DNA of 64,000 nucleotides. It comes from Desulfosarcina alkanivorans. Its GTDB lineage: Bacteria; Desulfobacterota; Desulfobacteria; Desulfobacterales; Desulfosarcinaceae. The first letter of the stretch is position 1, and the number at the start of each line of letters is the position of its first letter. Below, piece by piece: positions 33,636 through 42,210 of this stretch. The stretch spans positions 2,666,001 to 2,730,000 of the forward strand of contig NZ_AP021874.1 in the NCBI RefSeq assembly GCF_009688945.1. Reading direction: 5' to 3'. The notes under the pieces were generated by a model. It was not told the DNA's origin. It was given only the letters and a program-made list of their open reading frames with translations, and did not search any database. Made by a program: the position numbers and the translations under genes.

Positions 33636-34439
33636 CTATCGTCCCCCCATGGCCCGCTCGATGATCCGGTTGTACTCGCTGCAGTACTCGGGCTTGTCCG
33701 TCTGTACGAATATACCCCGCTCGATCAGATCCGGGTTCTCCGCCTTTTTCTTCGAGCCGATGGGCACCGTCATCTCCTTCATGCGCGTCATCATGTCCAC
33801 GGCGCTGCCCAGCCGGTTCTTGCGTCCGAAGTAGGTCGGGCACTGGCTCATCACCTCCACCACCGAAAACCCCTCGTGCAGCACCGCGCTGCGGATGATG
33901 TCCGCCATCTGCTGCACGTGGTAGGTCGTGGTGCGCGCAACGAACGTCGCACCGGCCGCCCGGGCCATCTCCACCACGTCGAAACCCTGGTCGATGTTGC
34001 TGTACGGCGCCGTCGTCGCCATCATCCCCGGGCCCGTCAGCGGACTGTACTGGCCCCCGGTCATCCCGTAGATGCGGTTGTTCATCACGATGGCCGTGAT
34101 GTCGATGTTGCGCCGCGCCGCGTGGATGAAGTGGTTGCCACCGATGGACAGCGCGTCCCCGTCGCCCATGGGAACGATCACGTTCAGCTCCGGCTTGCTC
34201 AGCTTCACACCCGTGGCGAACGCCAGGGCCCGACCGTGGATCGTGTGCAGGGTGTGAAAATCCATGTACCCCGAAATGCGCGACGAGCAACCGATGCCCG
34301 ACACCATCACGATCTCGTTGCGGCTCATCCCCAGCCGCTCCACCGCGCGGATCAGGCCGTTGAGGACGATCCCGTGACCGCAGCCCGGACACCACAGGTG
34401 GGGAAAAAACCGCTCCCGGATATAGTCGTTGACTGCCAT
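33636..34439 (-). CDS. korB: 2-oxoacid:ferredoxin oxidoreductase, beta subunit (copy 2)
   Basis: A 267-residue TPP-binding subunit identical at protein and, as far as I could see, nucleotide level to the copy at 18906-19709. The GDGD...NN thiamine motif and the WCPGCGHG cysteine motif are both present. Its start is 1 bp after the korA stop and its stop abuts korC, the same coupled layout as copy 1. Confidence 0.95.
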   Translation of the reverse strand: MAVNDYIRERFFPHLWCPGCGHGIVLNGLIRAVERLGMSRNEIVMVSGIGCSSRISGYMDFHTLHTIHGRALAFATGVKLSKPELNVIVPMGDGDALSIGGNHFIHAARRNIDITAIVMNNRIYGMTGGQYSPLTGPGMMATTAPYSNIDQGFDVVEMARAAGATFVARTTTYHVQQMADIIRSAVLHEGFSVVEVMSQCPTYFGRKNRLGSAVDMMTRMKEMTVPIGSKKKAENPDLIERGIFVQTDKPEYCSEYNRIIERAMGGR

Positions 34440-34440
34440 C

Positions 34441-35589
34441 TTAGACCCCCTTGCCCTTGATCAGGCGAAGTATGTTCTTGATGTCCGTGGGCGTGATGAA
34501 CGCGCCGTCGATTCGGTTGGCCAGAAACACCCGCTCCGGGTGGTCCACCGTGGTCTTGACCATCTGGCACACCTGCCCCATGTTCATCTCCACCACCACC
34601 GTGGTCCTGGCCGCGTTGCAGTACTGGCGGATGACCTCCGCCGGAAACGGCCACAGCGTCTGCAGTTCCAGAAGGCCGATCTTCTCTCCGCGCGGCCGGA
34701 GGCTCTCCACGATGTGCAGCGCACTGCGCGCTGACGAACCGAACGACACCAGCACCGTCTCCGCGTCCTCCAGGTAAAACGTCTTGTAGCGCGCCATCTG
34801 GGCCGCGTTGTTCTCGATCTTGTCCACCAGGTGACGCAGCAGCCCGTGAACGATCTTGGGGTTGTCCGACGGAAACCCCCACATGTCGTGCACCAGCCCG
34901 GTCACGTTGTAGCGGTGAACCCCGCCGAAGTCGCTCATGGGCAGCCGCCCGTCTTCGCGCGGCAGGTAGGGATGGTAGTCCACCCCCCCCTTGACCGCCG
35001 TGCGCAGCCGCTCCACCAGCGGGATCTCCCCCGGCTCCGGGATCTCAAGCCGCTCGCGCATGTGGCCCACCACCTCGTCGAACAGCAGCACCACCGGCGT
35101 GCGGAAGGTCTCGGCGATGTTGAAGGCCTCGACCGTCATGGCGAACACGTCCTGGTGGTTCGACGCCGTCAGCGCAACGATGCTGTGGTCCCCGTGGGTC
35201 CCCCAGCGCGCCTGCATCACGTCACCCTGGCTCACGTGGGTCGGCACCCCCGTCGACGGACCCCCGCGCTGGACGTTCACGATCACGCACGGAATCTCCG
35301 CCATCACCGCGTACCCCAGCGCCTCCTGCTTGAGCGAAAACCCAGGCCCCGACGTGGCCGTCAGCACCTTGTGCCCGGTCAAAGACGCGCCGATGACCGC
35401 GCACATGGAGGCGATCTCGTCCTCCATCTGGATGAACTTGCCGCCGATCTGCGGCAGCCGTTTCGATAAATGCTCGGCAATCTCCGTCGACGGCGTGATC
35501 GGGTAGCCGGCGAAAAAATCCAGCCCCGCGTAAAGCGCCCCTTCCACGCAGGCCTGGTTGCCCTGGATGAATTTAATCTGTCTGGTCAT
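34441..35589 (-). CDS. korA: 2-oxoacid:ferredoxin oxidoreductase, alpha subunit (copy 2)
   Basis: A 382-residue protein identical to the alpha chain at 19711-20859; five silent substitutions distinguish the genes. The spacer before it, toward korD, has diverged from copy 1, yet the region around the start codon (GGCAAAGCC before the ATG) is kept. This shows which start codon is real and that the ribosome site lies within the conserved block. Confidence 0.95.
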   Translation of the reverse strand: MTRQIKFIQGNQACVEGALYAGLDFFAGYPITPSTEIAEHLSKRLPQIGGKFIQMEDEIASMCAVIGASLTGHKVLTATSGPGFSLKQEALGYAVMAEIPCVIVNVQRGGPSTGVPTHVSQGDVMQARWGTHGDHSIVALTASNHQDVFAMTVEAFNIAETFRTPVVLLFDEVVGHMRERLEIPEPGEIPLVERLRTAVKGGVDYHPYLPREDGRLPMSDFGGVHRYNVTGLVHDMWGFPSDNPKIVHGLLRHLVDKIENNAAQMARYKTFYLEDAETVLVSFGSSARSALHIVESLRPRGEKIGLLELQTLWPFPAEVIRQYCNAARTTVVVEMNMGQVCQMVKTTVDHPERVFLANRIDGAFITPTDIKNILRLIKGKGV

Positions 35590-35651
35590 GGCTTTGCCTC
35601 TGTTGCCTGGTTTCTCAGTAATGTCTGGTAAACCGTTGGTTTGCAGTGCCT

Positions 35652-35752
35652 GAATTCAGGAGGCCGAATCCAGAATTCAGAAGGAAAGGATGTCGCCTTC
35701 GGCGGCACCGATTTATTCTGACTTCTGACTCCCGGCTTCTGGCTTCTGATCC
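35652..35752. repeat. Heptad inverted-repeat element between korD and korA (copy 2)
   Basis: Base-for-base the same as 20931-21031, including the noncoding left arm and loop. The right arm again encodes the tail of KorD. The spacer next to it (35600-35651) is diverged, so the element is conserved better than its noncoding neighbour. Confidence 0.8.
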
Positions 35753-35952
35753 GCCACCGTCACCTCGATGGCCAGGTCCGGGCAGCGCAGTTCGCACAGC
35801 CGGCAGGCGATGCAGTCCTCAATACGCACCGCCACCGCCTTGTCCTGAGCGTCCAGTTCCAGTACCGACTTCGGGCAGAACGCCACGCAGATCCCGCAGC
35901 CCTTGCACCAGTCCCGGTTGATCCGGTGTTCCTTCAACTTTGTTTTTGGCAT
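35713..35952 (-). CDS. korD: 2-oxoacid:ferredoxin oxidoreductase, ferredoxin subunit (copy 2)
   Basis: A 79-residue 2x[4Fe-4S] ferredoxin identical in DNA and protein to the copy at 20992-21231, repeat-derived C-terminal tail included. The start at 35952 is the one shared by both copies; a frame to 36030 lies in unrelated sequence. The upstream region (35956-36268) is not homologous to that of copy 1, so this operon has its own promoter. Confidence 0.94.
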   Translation of the reverse strand: MPKTKLKEHRINRDWCKGCGICVAFCPKSVLELDAQDKAVAVRIEDCIACRLCELRCPDLAIEVTVADQKPEAGSQKSE

Positions 35953-35955
35953 GTG

Positions 35956-36268
35956 TCTTCCCCGACTTTTTACCCTTTCGTTCATGCTTGGCAGGATCTC
36001 GTAAAGAGGCCTGTTTTCCAACCGCCGCAAAATGGTGCCCTCATAGAAGCTCGATAGCCCCTTGTCAAGAAAAAGCGAATTGTTTTCCGGCCTTTTGGGG
36101 TTTTAAAGCTCGAAAGGTCAAATTGCTTTGTTTTTCAATGGGGTAATGAACAGCCTGCAGCCGCAGGCAGCCGGTTGGAAAAACGGGCAGGCCGGGCCTG
36201 GAATTGCGTTGGTCCGGCGAACGAAGTGAAAAGGGCACGGGAGCGCGTTTCGGCAACGCAGGCAGCCA
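35956..36268. other. Intergenic region upstream of korD copy 2
   Basis: About 310 bp with no supported gene. It contains a GC-rich near-palindrome (CCTGC...GCAGG) around 36153-36166 and an AT-richer stretch at 36060-36140. It must hold the promoter of the second Kor operon, but no clear -35/-10 was found. Confidence 0.45.
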
Positions 36269-36973
36269 CTAAATATAGGTAATCAAATCCGGATCGTTCT
36301 GGGCCTCCAGGTGCGCCACGCAATTGAAGAGCACCAGCCACAATTGATCCTGATGATGGCGCAGCACGGTAATGGAGGTATTGCGCAGTTCCCAGCCCAG
36401 GCGGACCGTCTGTTCTCTGGAGGTGTCCAGGGTCCGGCGCAGGGCGACGGCCGTGGGTCCGCCGGAGGTGAACACGACCACTTTCTTGTGGTCCTCCAGC
36501 TTGCGCACCAGCTTGTCGATGGCACCGCCGATTCGCTCCCTGAACTGCTGCGCCATTTTAAGGCGCGTGTCAATCTGGACAGGCATCATGTCCGCCTTTT
36601 CGGCAACGTCGAAGATCCGTCCGATAGCACCGTGGTCGGTATGGATATGCTTCATCTGCTCTGATAGCTCGGGGTCTTCCTTGATTACGGTGAACAGGCG
36701 ATTCATCATCTGGTCGGAACTGTCCATTTCATTGAAATCCGCATCGATGGTCAGCTTCGGCGTCGATTCACCATTCATCTGGTCCATGGCGATGGTGGCG
36801 GTCTGCACCTGCCGCCTCAGTGCGCCGGAGTAGGCGGCATCGAACCGGATGCCGGTGTCGCGGAAGTGCCTGCCCAGCAACTCAGCCTGCCGCTCACCGA
36901 CAGTGGACAGCCGGTCGTACGCCGGCTGACCGAATGACGCCTGACCATGCCGAACAAAATAGATTTCATTCAT
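36269..36973 (-). CDS. Histidine phosphatase superfamily protein (PGAM-like)
   Basis: A 234-residue protein with the N-terminal phosphohistidine motif FVRHGQASFG (His9), DRLSTVGERQAELLGRHF, and YSGALRRQVQTATIAMDQM with the conserved Arg. The glutamate region is FNEMDS. Where the second catalytic His of an xxSHGG motif is expected, the sequence reads VVVFTSGGPTAVAL, so that His is missing or replaced by Ser. This is seen in a subgroup of the superfamily and may lower or change activity. Cytoplasmic; stands alone. Substrate unknown. Confidence 0.88.
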   Translation of the reverse strand: MNEIYFVRHGQASFGQPAYDRLSTVGERQAELLGRHFRDTGIRFDAAYSGALRRQVQTATIAMDQMNGESTPKLTIDADFNEMDSSDQMMNRLFTVIKEDPELSEQMKHIHTDHGAIGRIFDVAEKADMMPVQIDTRLKMAQQFRERIGGAIDKLVRKLEDHKKVVVFTSGGPTAVALRRTLDTSREQTVRLGWELRNTSITVLRHHQDQLWLVLFNCVAHLEAQNDPDLITYI

Positions 36974-37242
36974 CCGGGTACCTTATTCACTTTTTGGAGT
37001 TATCGGTTTGCATTGCGGAATGCCCGCCAGCGCGGCATCGACAAGGAAGGTTCTAACCGGTTTGAAACAGGACCGACCTTATTGGATCCGATTACGGATA
37101 ATTATCCCAGGCGGATCAGAATCGTCAAGAAAAATGAATATTGATTCATTTCGCTTGTGCCGGCAGCGATCGGGAAGTAGGATAGCGCCGACGGGCAGCG
37201 CCCGAAATTTCAAGTACCCTTAGATGTGACCAAGGAGCCGTT

Positions 37243-38574
37243 ATGATATCATCAACCGTTGCAGTCGTTCGCTATCAAAAGCCCCGGGAATCCGTAAAAC
37301 ACGCCGTAGACCTGTGCCATGGTCTGGAGAATCTGAAATCCGGCATGCGCGTGTTCATCAAACCCAATATCGTTTTCTGGACCCGAGCGGTCGCCTTCCC
37401 CAAATGGGGGGTCATCACCACCTCGCGGGTCGTGGAAGACATGGTCCGGCTGCTGAAGGACAAGGGGGTCGACGATATTACCATCGGCGAAGGCATGGTC
37501 ACCCAGAACCCCAAAGACGGCCGGACGCCGGCCCATGCCTTCGAGACCCTTGGCTACAGGGTCCTGGAACGGCGATACGGGGTCAGGACGATCAACGTCT
37601 TCGAGCGTCCGTTTGAAGGAGTGGACCTGGGAGACGGTGTTTCACTGAACTTCAACACGGATATCCTCAACTGCGACCTGGTGGTCGATCTGCCCGCCAT
37701 GAAAGCCCACAACCAGACTGTTGTCAGCCTGGGCATCAAAAATCTCAAAGGCACCATCGACATCCCTTCGCGCAAACGCTGCCACAATGCGGATCCGGGC
37801 AAGAACCTGGACTTCATGGTGGCCCGCCTGGCCGACCGGCTGCCGCCGGTGTTCACCCTCATCGACGGCATCTATACCCTGGAGCGCGGCCCCGGCCCCG
37901 ACGGCAGCATGCGACGCAGCGATATCCTGGTGGCATCATCGGACATCCTGTCGGCAGACATGGTCGGCGCACGGCTCCTCGGCTATGAACCGGACCAGGT
38001 GCCCCACCTGGCCCTGGCCGCCGCCAACCGCGGCCGGCCCACGGACCTTTCCGACGTTCGGGTGGTGGGCGCGGCGCCAGAGGATCTGGCCCGGCCGCAT
38101 AATTTCGATTTTCCCTACACCAGCGATGAACACGGTGAACTGCCGGCTTCGCTGGCCAAACAGGGCATCAAAGGCGTGTTTTACCGCAAATACGACGATA
38201 CCATGTGCACCTATTGCAGCCAGCTCAACGGCCTGACACTCACGGCCATTCGCTTTGCCTGGAAAGGGCAGGCCTGGGACCGAATCGAAATCCTCACCGG
38301 CAAACGCATGGATCCGACGCCGGGAATGCAGGCCACCATCCTGCTGGGCAAGTGCATGTACCAGAAGCACAAAAACAACCCGGACATCAACCGGATGATC
38401 GCCGTCAAGGGGTGTCCACCCCGACCGTCGGACATCGTCAAGGCCCTGCACCAGGCCGGCATCGATGCCGATCCGGGCCTGTTCGAAAATATCGACCAGC
38501 TGCCCGGATTCTACATGGCCCGCTACCAGGACCGGCCGGAGTTCGAGGAGGGCTTTTTCCGGGTGGAAGACTGA
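37243..38574 (+). CDS. DUF362 domain-containing protein
   Basis: A 443-residue protein starting with ATG after a GGAG site. The DUF362 core is visible: VFIKPNIVFW near residue 37, TSRVVEDMVRLLKDKGVDDITIGEG, NCDLVVDLPAMKAHNQTVVSLGIKNLKGTID near 140-170, and TLIDGIYTLERGPGP. A CTYCSQLNG pair of Cys lies near 325, and further Cys residues occur in the C-terminal third (LLGKCMYQK, KGCPP). The family is common in anaerobes and often carries Fe-S domains, although here a classic ferredoxin motif is absent. Function unresolved. Confidence 0.9.
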   Translation: MISSTVAVVRYQKPRESVKHAVDLCHGLENLKSGMRVFIKPNIVFWTRAVAFPKWGVITTSRVVEDMVRLLKDKGVDDITIGEGMVTQNPKDGRTPAHAFETLGYRVLERRYGVRTINVFERPFEGVDLGDGVSLNFNTDILNCDLVVDLPAMKAHNQTVVSLGIKNLKGTIDIPSRKRCHNADPGKNLDFMVARLADRLPPVFTLIDGIYTLERGPGPDGSMRRSDILVASSDILSADMVGARLLGYEPDQVPHLALAAANRGRPTDLSDVRVVGAAPEDLARPHNFDFPYTSDEHGELPASLAKQGIKGVFYRKYDDTMCTYCSQLNGLTLTAIRFAWKGQAWDRIEILTGKRMDPTPGMQATILLGKCMYQKHKNNPDINRMIAVKGCPPRPSDIVKALHQAGIDADPGLFENIDQLPGFYMARYQDRPEFEEGFFRVED

Positions 38575-38660
38575 GGTCGGAAGAAAAGATCAATAGGACT
38601 GCATGGCGTCAAGCAAGAAACCAAGAAAACGGATGGATTTCAGACGCCTGCGGGTTGGAA

Positions 38661-38780
38661 GGGTTCGTAAACCGTTCAAGATCAAGGATTGCGAGTTCCA
38701 AGGATTGGAGGCGTAAGGGTTTACGCCGCAATGACGCGGGATGAAGCGTAACGCAGATATCGGATGTGTTTTACGGAGCC
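38661..38780 (+). repeat. Dispersed palindromic element (family member 1)
   Basis: Same family as 54407-54530. It shares the internal blocks AGATCAAGG, TTGCGAG, ACGCCGCA(A/G)TGACG and GGGATGAAGCGTAACGCAGA. The ends are imperfectly inverted (GGTTCGTAAA and TTTTACGGAGCC). Noncoding, 90 bp after the DUF362 gene. Confidence 0.8.
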
Positions 38781-38784
38781 GCTG

Positions 38785-38895
38785 TTAGTCATAGGTATCC
38801 CAAAAATGAGATATCTGTACGGCGTTGGCCCCGCCGTCCATCATCAAGGTCTGCCCGAACCATCGGCGCAAAGCCAGATCACACGGCCCGCATCG
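38785..38895 (-). pseudogene. Remnant of an SDR gene 3' end
   Basis: Directly after the SDR stop codon the minus strand continues in the same frame for 36 codons to a second stop. The middle reads FGQTLMMDGGANAV, which repeats the last residues of the SDR itself (TGQILMVDGGASAV). This is the C-terminal motif of a short-chain dehydrogenase without the rest of a gene. It looks like the leftover of a deleted tandem paralogue. Confidence 0.65.
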
Positions 38896-39657
38896 TTACA
38901 CCGCGCTGGCCCCGCCGTCCACCATCAGGATCTGTCCGGTGATAAAACCGGCACCCGGTGAGCACAAAAACAAGACCGGATGCACCACGTCCACGGTTTC
39001 GGCGATGCGGCCCATGGGAATCGCCCTGACGATCTCCTTGAGCAGGTCGTCGTTGGACCAGAAAGGCTGTGAGAAACCGGTGCGCACCATGCACGGCGCC
39101 ACGGCATTGACCTGGACGTTGAAGGGCGCCAGTTCCTGGGCCAGGGTTCGGGTCATCATCTCGATGGCCGCCTTGGCGATGCCATAGATGCCCATGAACG
39201 GGGCAGCCCGCCGGGCGGCGATAGAGGTGATGCTGACGATCCGGCCCGCCTTCTGCTCCCGCATCAGCTGCGCCGCTTTTCGGGAACACAGCCAGGTGCC
39301 GGTGAGGTTGGAGTCGACAATCTTGCTGAACAGGGCCGGTTCGGCATCCACCACCCCGGTGATCAGGTTCATGCCCACATTGTTGACCAGTGCATCGACC
39401 CGGCCGAAGTGCGCCACGGTCTGGTCGAAGAGCCGGTCCACGTCGGCTTCACGGGCGACGTGGGCCGGAATGGCCAGCAAACGATCCCCCCCGTCCAGTT
39501 CAGCCGCGGCCGCATCCAGCCCCGCCTGCTTGCGGCCGCAGATGACCACCCGGGCGCCCTCGGCCAGCAGCGTTCTGGCCAGGTCCAGACCGATGCCCCG
39601 GCTGCCGCCGGTCACCACCACGACGTTTCCCTCTAATCCGTACGAAATGCTTGCCAT
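38896..39657 (-). CDS. Short-chain dehydrogenase/reductase
   Basis: 253 residues. The ATG at 39657 follows TTGGAGACAACA; a frame from 39672 adds five residues. Classical SDR features: TGGSRGIGLDLA cofactor loop (~14-25), NNVGMN near 90, IVSITSIAARRAAPFMGIYGIAKAAIEM with the catalytic Ser and the Tyr-xxx-Lys pair near 154-158, and the C-terminal TGQILMVDGG. Arg within ICGRKQ after beta-2 favours NADP(H). Cytoplasmic. Divergent from the AOR gene; they may handle the same alcohol/aldehyde/acid chemistry. The exact substrate is unknown. Confidence 0.93.
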   Translation of the reverse strand: MASISYGLEGNVVVVTGGSRGIGLDLARTLLAEGARVVICGRKQAGLDAAAAELDGGDRLLAIPAHVAREADVDRLFDQTVAHFGRVDALVNNVGMNLITGVVDAEPALFSKIVDSNLTGTWLCSRKAAQLMREQKAGRIVSITSIAARRAAPFMGIYGIAKAAIEMMTRTLAQELAPFNVQVNAVAPCMVRTGFSQPFWSNDDLLKEIVRAIPMGRIAETVDVVHPVLFLCSPGAGFITGQILMVDGGASAV

Positions 39658-39860
39658 TGTTGTCTCCAACATATCGATTGAGCGTTCGGATAACCGAACC
39701 AGGTTATGAATCTGATTCGATTTTATAACAGGATTCTATTCATCTTGACTTCACCTAATGGATTCCCTATGAAAAGTCAATCGGGCGCCCTTTAAAGAAA
39801 CGCACCGGCGCGCCCCGCCGTCACGTCCGCCTGAGAACAGAAAAAAGGATTGGAGACCCT

Positions 39861-41786
39861 ATGGCAAGCCGATTCGGCGGATATACGGGAAAAATACTGG
39901 ACATCAACCTGTCCACCGGGGCCATCGGCGAGTATCCGATCTCCGACAAGGATCGGGAGCGATTTCTCGGCGGCCGGTTCCTGTCCACCAAGATCATGTG
40001 GGACCAGCTTACGCCGGGCACCGATCCCCTTTCCGAAGAAAACATTCTCATTGTCATGACTTCGCCCCTCACCGGCACCGGGGCCCCGTCCACCAGCCGC
40101 TACGACATCTCCGCCAAAAGCCCCCTCACCGGTGCCGTGGGCCACTCCAACAGCGGCGGCAGTTTCGGTATCCGCCTCAAGCGGGCGGGCTGGGACGGCA
40201 TGATCGTCCGCGGCAGGGCACCCGGACCGGTCTATATCGAAATCGATCAGGACCGCGTGGCCATCCACAACGCCGAAGAACTCTGGGGGTTGGACACCCA
40301 GGCCGCCCAGGCGGCCATGGGCAAGGGCGGCACCCTGGCCATCGGTCCGGCCGGGGAGAACCGGGTCAAATTCGCCACCGTGGTCTCCCAGGAGCGCAGC
40401 CACGGCCGTACGGGCATGGGCGCCGTCATGGGGTCCAAAAACCTCAAGGGCGTCGTGGCCCGGGGAAAATGCAAGATCCCCATCCGCGACAAAACGCGTT
40501 TCAAGAAAAGCGTTAAAAAATGGACCCGCATGCTCAAGGGGCACCCGGCCACCGGCGAGGCGGCACCCCGCTACGGCACTGCCGTTTTTCTCACGGCCCT
40601 GTCCGCCGGCAACGCATTGCCCACCCGAAACTTCTCCCGTGGAAGCTATGAAAACGCCGAAAAAATTTCCGGTCAGCGGCTGGCACGGGAGTACCTGGTC
40701 AGAAACGACGGATGCGCCTCCTGCCCCATCCGCTGCGGCCGGGTGGTGGAACTGGACGGCAAGAACGTCAAAGGCCCCGAATACGAAATTCTCTGCCTGA
40801 TGGGCGCCAACCTGCTGATCGACGACCTGGAGGCCATCATCCGCTGGAACTACGAACTGGACCTTCTGGGCATGGACACCATCACCGTGGGCAACCTGCT
40901 CGGCTTTGCCATGGAACTCAATGAAAGAGGCATGTGGGACAACGGCCTCCGCTTCGGTACAAAGGAGAACATCTCCGCCGTTATAGAAGACATCGCCTAC
41001 CGCCGTGGCGTCGGTGCGGACCTGGCCGAAGGGGTAAGAGCCCTGTCCGAAAAATACGGCGGTCAGGCCTTTGCCGCCCATGTCAAAGGCCTGGAGATCG
41101 CCGCCTACGAACCCCGCGCCTCGGTGGGCCACGGCCTGGGCTATGCCACGGCCAGCCGCGGGGCCTGCCATCTGGACGGCGGCTACCTGATCTACCTGGA
41201 GGTGACCGGTCCGGTGACCCTCGACCCCCTGCACCGGCGCTCCAAACCCGGGTGGGTCATCCTGGACCAGGACCTGCTGGCCGCCATCAGCGCCGGCGGC
41301 AACTGCCTGTTCACATCCTGGACCTTCGTGCCCAGGATCGCCTTTACCCTATCCCGCTTTCGCTGGGTGGCCAAAACCATCACCCGGCTGATGACCTTCT
41401 CCTGGCCGGCGGTCGAGCTTCTGCTGAAAGTGCCGCCCTTTTTCATGCGATTCCACCTGCCCCTGCTGCCCCACACCAAAGTGATCAAACAGGTGACCGG
41501 CATGAAAATGGATTTCGGCCGCTTTTCGCGGGTTGGTGCTCGCGGGTACACCCTGGAACGCCTGTTCAACCTGCGTGAAGGCATCGGCAAGGCGGCCGAC
41601 ACCCTGCCCAAGCGGTTTACCGGGGATCCGTTGCCGGGCGCCGGGAAAAACTCGGGGGTCCCCATCGAGCAGATGCTGCCCGCCTACTACCGGCTCAGAG
41701 GTTGGGACACGGAAGGCGTTCCCACTGAGAAAACCGTGAAAAAACTGGGATTGGACGTTGTGGATCTGGACGCCTTAAGCGACTGA
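39861..41786 (+). CDS. Aldehyde:ferredoxin oxidoreductase (tungsten AOR family)
   Basis: A 641-residue enzyme that interconverts aldehydes and carboxylates with ferredoxin. The N-terminal pterin domain has GYTGKILDINLSTG, SPLTGAVGHSNSGGSFG and GPAGENRVKFATVVSQERSHGRTGMGAVMGSKNLK. The [4Fe-4S] ligands are visible at Cys285, Cys288, Cys292 (CASCPIRC) and Cys482 (GGNC), close to the spacing in characterised AORs. GPEYEIL and LLGMDTITVGN also fit. The segment around 500-550 (SRFRWVAKTITRLMTFSWPAVELLLK) is unusual and hydrophobic, perhaps an insertion. Expressed divergently from the SDR gene. Needs tungsten or molybdenum pterin cofactor. Confidence 0.95.
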   Translation: MASRFGGYTGKILDINLSTGAIGEYPISDKDRERFLGGRFLSTKIMWDQLTPGTDPLSEENILIVMTSPLTGTGAPSTSRYDISAKSPLTGAVGHSNSGGSFGIRLKRAGWDGMIVRGRAPGPVYIEIDQDRVAIHNAEELWGLDTQAAQAAMGKGGTLAIGPAGENRVKFATVVSQERSHGRTGMGAVMGSKNLKGVVARGKCKIPIRDKTRFKKSVKKWTRMLKGHPATGEAAPRYGTAVFLTALSAGNALPTRNFSRGSYENAEKISGQRLAREYLVRNDGCASCPIRCGRVVELDGKNVKGPEYEILCLMGANLLIDDLEAIIRWNYELDLLGMDTITVGNLLGFAMELNERGMWDNGLRFGTKENISAVIEDIAYRRGVGADLAEGVRALSEKYGGQAFAAHVKGLEIAAYEPRASVGHGLGYATASRGACHLDGGYLIYLEVTGPVTLDPLHRRSKPGWVILDQDLLAAISAGGNCLFTSWTFVPRIAFTLSRFRWVAKTITRLMTFSWPAVELLLKVPPFFMRFHLPLLPHTKVIKQVTGMKMDFGRFSRVGARGYTLERLFNLREGIGKAADTLPKRFTGDPLPGAGKNSGVPIEQMLPAYYRLRGWDTEGVPTEKTVKKLGLDVVDLDALSD

Positions 41787-42046
41787 AACACGCCCGCCAT
41801 CGTAAAAAAGCCCCGTTTTATTCACCTTCCAAATGCCTGGTTCCTCCATATCAACGGCCACCCCCTATCCCATTCCATGGCATCCTTCACCCGCCGCGAT
41901 CAGGTGAATCGGTTCGATCGGAATTATCGCGGACTGTCAGGATAATTTTATCCAGAAAAATAGTCCACCGGCCTAAAGGTTGGATAAAAAGCGCCAATAA
42001 ACAACAGGCAACAACGATGCTACATCGTGGCATATTTCTCTACATA
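41787..42046. other. Intergenic region after AOR, no gene seen
   Basis: 260 bp without a credible frame. An AT-rich portion (41940-42010) precedes the palindromic element. No terminator hairpin with a T-run was found after the AOR stop. Confidence 0.45.
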
Positions 42047-42187
42047 GTGCCCATCCATAAATGGCCAATTTGTCCGATATCTGCGTTGCGCTCAAAATTT
42101 TATCCTTGGAATATCAGGCATATGCCTGCGGTAAAATTTTTCGCGCGCCTTGATCTCGACCCAATTTTCCTATTTCTGGATGAACAC
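42047..42187 (-). repeat. Dispersed palindromic element (family member 2, inverted)
   Basis: Its reverse complement carries the family blocks GAGATCAAGG and GCAACGCAGATATCGG. Outer arms: GTGCCCATCCATAAATGG at 42047 and the imperfect inverse ending TTTCTGGATGAACAC at 42187. A central GGCATATGCC palindrome lies at 42117-42126. It ends 23 bp before the chemoreceptor gene, just before its AGGAGG ribosome site. Confidence 0.75.
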
Positions 42188-42210
42188 GACCTACAACAGG
42201 AGGCACCATC

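Larger units (their letters stand above)
33035..35955. repeat. Long direct repeat, copy 2 (korDABC operon)
   Basis: Second copy of 18305-21234, offset 14,730 bp through korCBA and 14,721 bp through korD because of a 9-bp length change in the korD-korA spacer. Seven silent substitutions in korCBA, none in korD. The identity ends at the left within a heptad element and at the right 3 bp before the korD ATG. Confidence 0.97.

Noticed and set aside
18305-35955. Composite transposon bounded by the kor repeats
   Set aside because: No transposase, integrase, terminal inverted repeat or target duplication was seen; the repeats are metabolic operons.
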